Origin: Alphaproteobacteria bacterium
GTDB lineage: Bacteria; Pseudomonadota; Alphaproteobacteria; Rs-D84
Length of the DNA: 5,296 nucleotides
Assembly: GCA_017642565.1 (NCBI GenBank)
Contig: JAGCOU010000022.1
Coordinates: 1-5,296 of the forward strand
Direction: 5' to 3'
Position 1 is the stretch's first letter. Each line of letters begins with the position of its first letter. The notes beneath the pieces were generated by a model that did not search any database, was not told where the DNA came from, and saw nothing but the letters and a program-made list of their open reading frames with translations. The position numbers and the translations under genes are program-made. Shown piece by piece: positions 4,898-5,296 of the stretch.

Positions 4898-5200
4898 TTA
4901 CCAGCTAGATTTACGAACACCTGGTAATTTACCTTCTGATGCTTGGGTTCTAACCTGTTGACGGCATAAACCAAACATACGGAAGAATCCGCGTGCGCGT
5001 CCAGTAATCGAGCAACGATTGTGCAAACGAGTTGGATTTGCGTTGCGTGGCAACTTAGCCAATTTTTTCATGGCATCCATACGTTCTTCTGGTGTTGCGT
5101 TAACGGACATTTTCGCTTTGATTGCTTCGCGTTTTTTTGCATATTGCGCGACCAATTTTTTACGTTTAAGTTCTCTATTTGTTAACGATTTCTTAGCCAT
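4898..5200 (-). CDS. rpsN: Small ribosomal subunit protein S14 (uS14), zinc-independent long form
   Basis: S14 binds 16S rRNA in the 30S head, close to S3, S10 and S19, and is needed for late 30S assembly. The product is 100 residues, which is the long form; the zinc-binding short form is about 61. Its two cysteines (Cys63 and Cys79) are not arranged as CxxC pairs, which confirms the zinc-free type. Sequence landmarks are the basic helical N-terminus (MAKKSLTNRELKRKKLVAQY), LAKLPRNANPTRLHNRCSIT (47-66), GRARGFFRMFGLCRQQVR (67-84) and the family end LPGVRKSSW. The start has AAGGAAATAAAA before it, 17 bases after the tandem rplE stops. The placement between L5 and S8 is standard. Confidence 0.98.
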   Translation of the reverse strand: MAKKSLTNRELKRKKLVAQYAKKREAIKAKMSVNATPEERMDAMKKLAKLPRNANPTRLHNRCSITGRARGFFRMFGLCRQQVRTQASEGKLPGVRKSSW

Positions 5201-5217
5201 TTTTATTTCCTTACTTA

Positions 5218-5296
5218 TTATTTCAAAACCAATGGCAAGCCGATTTTAGTCAGCAATGCACGGGCTTCATCATCTGTTTTCGCTGTTGTACAAATC
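5218..5296 (-). CDS. rplE: Large ribosomal subunit protein L5 (uL5), C-terminal fragment
   Basis: Only the last 25 residues are visible: ICTTAKTDDEARALLTKIGL followed by PLVLK. L5 binds 5S rRNA in the central protuberance of the 50S subunit and bridges to S13. TTAKTDDEARALL plus a short hydrophobic end matches the family C-terminus (TTAKSDEEGRALL in E. coli, then FPF and a basic end), although LPLVLK replaces the more usual FPF-containing tail. The frame ends in two consecutive TAA stops (5218-5220 and 5215-5217). The rest of the gene lies beyond the right edge. Confidence 0.93.
   Translation of the reverse strand, partial: ICTTAKTDDEARALLTKIGLPLVLK

Noticed and set aside
1..5296. Reassigned TGA (Trp) as seen in some reduced alphaproteobacteria.
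   Set aside because: The Trp codons examined are TGG, none of the conserved frames needs an internal TGA, and all stops are TAA or TAG. Absence of TGA stops among nine genes is only weak codon preference.
1..5296. Plus-strand frames of 60-135 codons scattered through the window.
   Set aside because: All are antisense or out-of-frame shadows of the ribosomal protein genes and secY, with no recognisable domains.

Overview
The window is a segment of a bacterial ribosomal-protein (spc/alpha-type) operon read entirely from the minus strand. In transcription order, from the right edge to the left, it encodes: the end of L5 (rplE), S14 (rpsN), S8 (rpsH), L6 (rplF), L18 (rplR), S5 (rpsE), L15 (rplO), the SecY translocon subunit, S13 (rpsM) and most of S11 (rpsK, cut by the left edge). 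No gene on the plus strand is credible.

The DNA is AT-rich. Several protein details point to Alphaproteobacteria: the S5 stretch PLKEGRTLHHD, the S13 stretch YIHGIGPAKS, a roughly 100-residue S14 without zinc-binding cysteine pairs, and the L5 tail TTAKTDDEARALL. Substitutions at normally invariant motif positions in S11 and SecY, and the loss of two expected genes, fit a fast-evolving, AT-rich and possibly host-associated alphaproteobacterium, such as Holosporales/Paracaedibacterales-like or uncultured gut lineages. This placement is inferred from motifs and not from a search. All nine visible stops are TAA or TAG, and the Trp codons I checked are TGG, so nothing suggests a changed genetic code.

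Two genes usual for this layout are absent. rpmD (L30) should lie between rpsE and rplO, but only 83 bases with two tandem perfect-stem hairpins are present. adk, which in alphaproteobacteria usually sits between secY and rpsM, is replaced by a 169-base gap filled with inverted repeats, some of which can pair in mutually exclusive ways. rpmJ (L36) is not there either. A 14-bp GC-rich hairpin lies between rplO and secY, and secY is the only gene here with no recognisable Shine-Dalgarno sequence. The other eight visible starts have AAGGA- or GGAG-type sites.

The ribosomal proteins build both subunits (S5, S8, S11, S13 and S14 in the small; L5, L6, L15 and L18 in the large), and SecY forms the membrane channel for Sec-dependent export. 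Co-transcription couples ribosome and translocon supply. The genes themselves are conserved housekeeping genes. What is unusual is the structured intergenic spacers. I see no undescribed multi-gene system, defence locus, mobile gene, tRNA, rRNA or CRISPR array.
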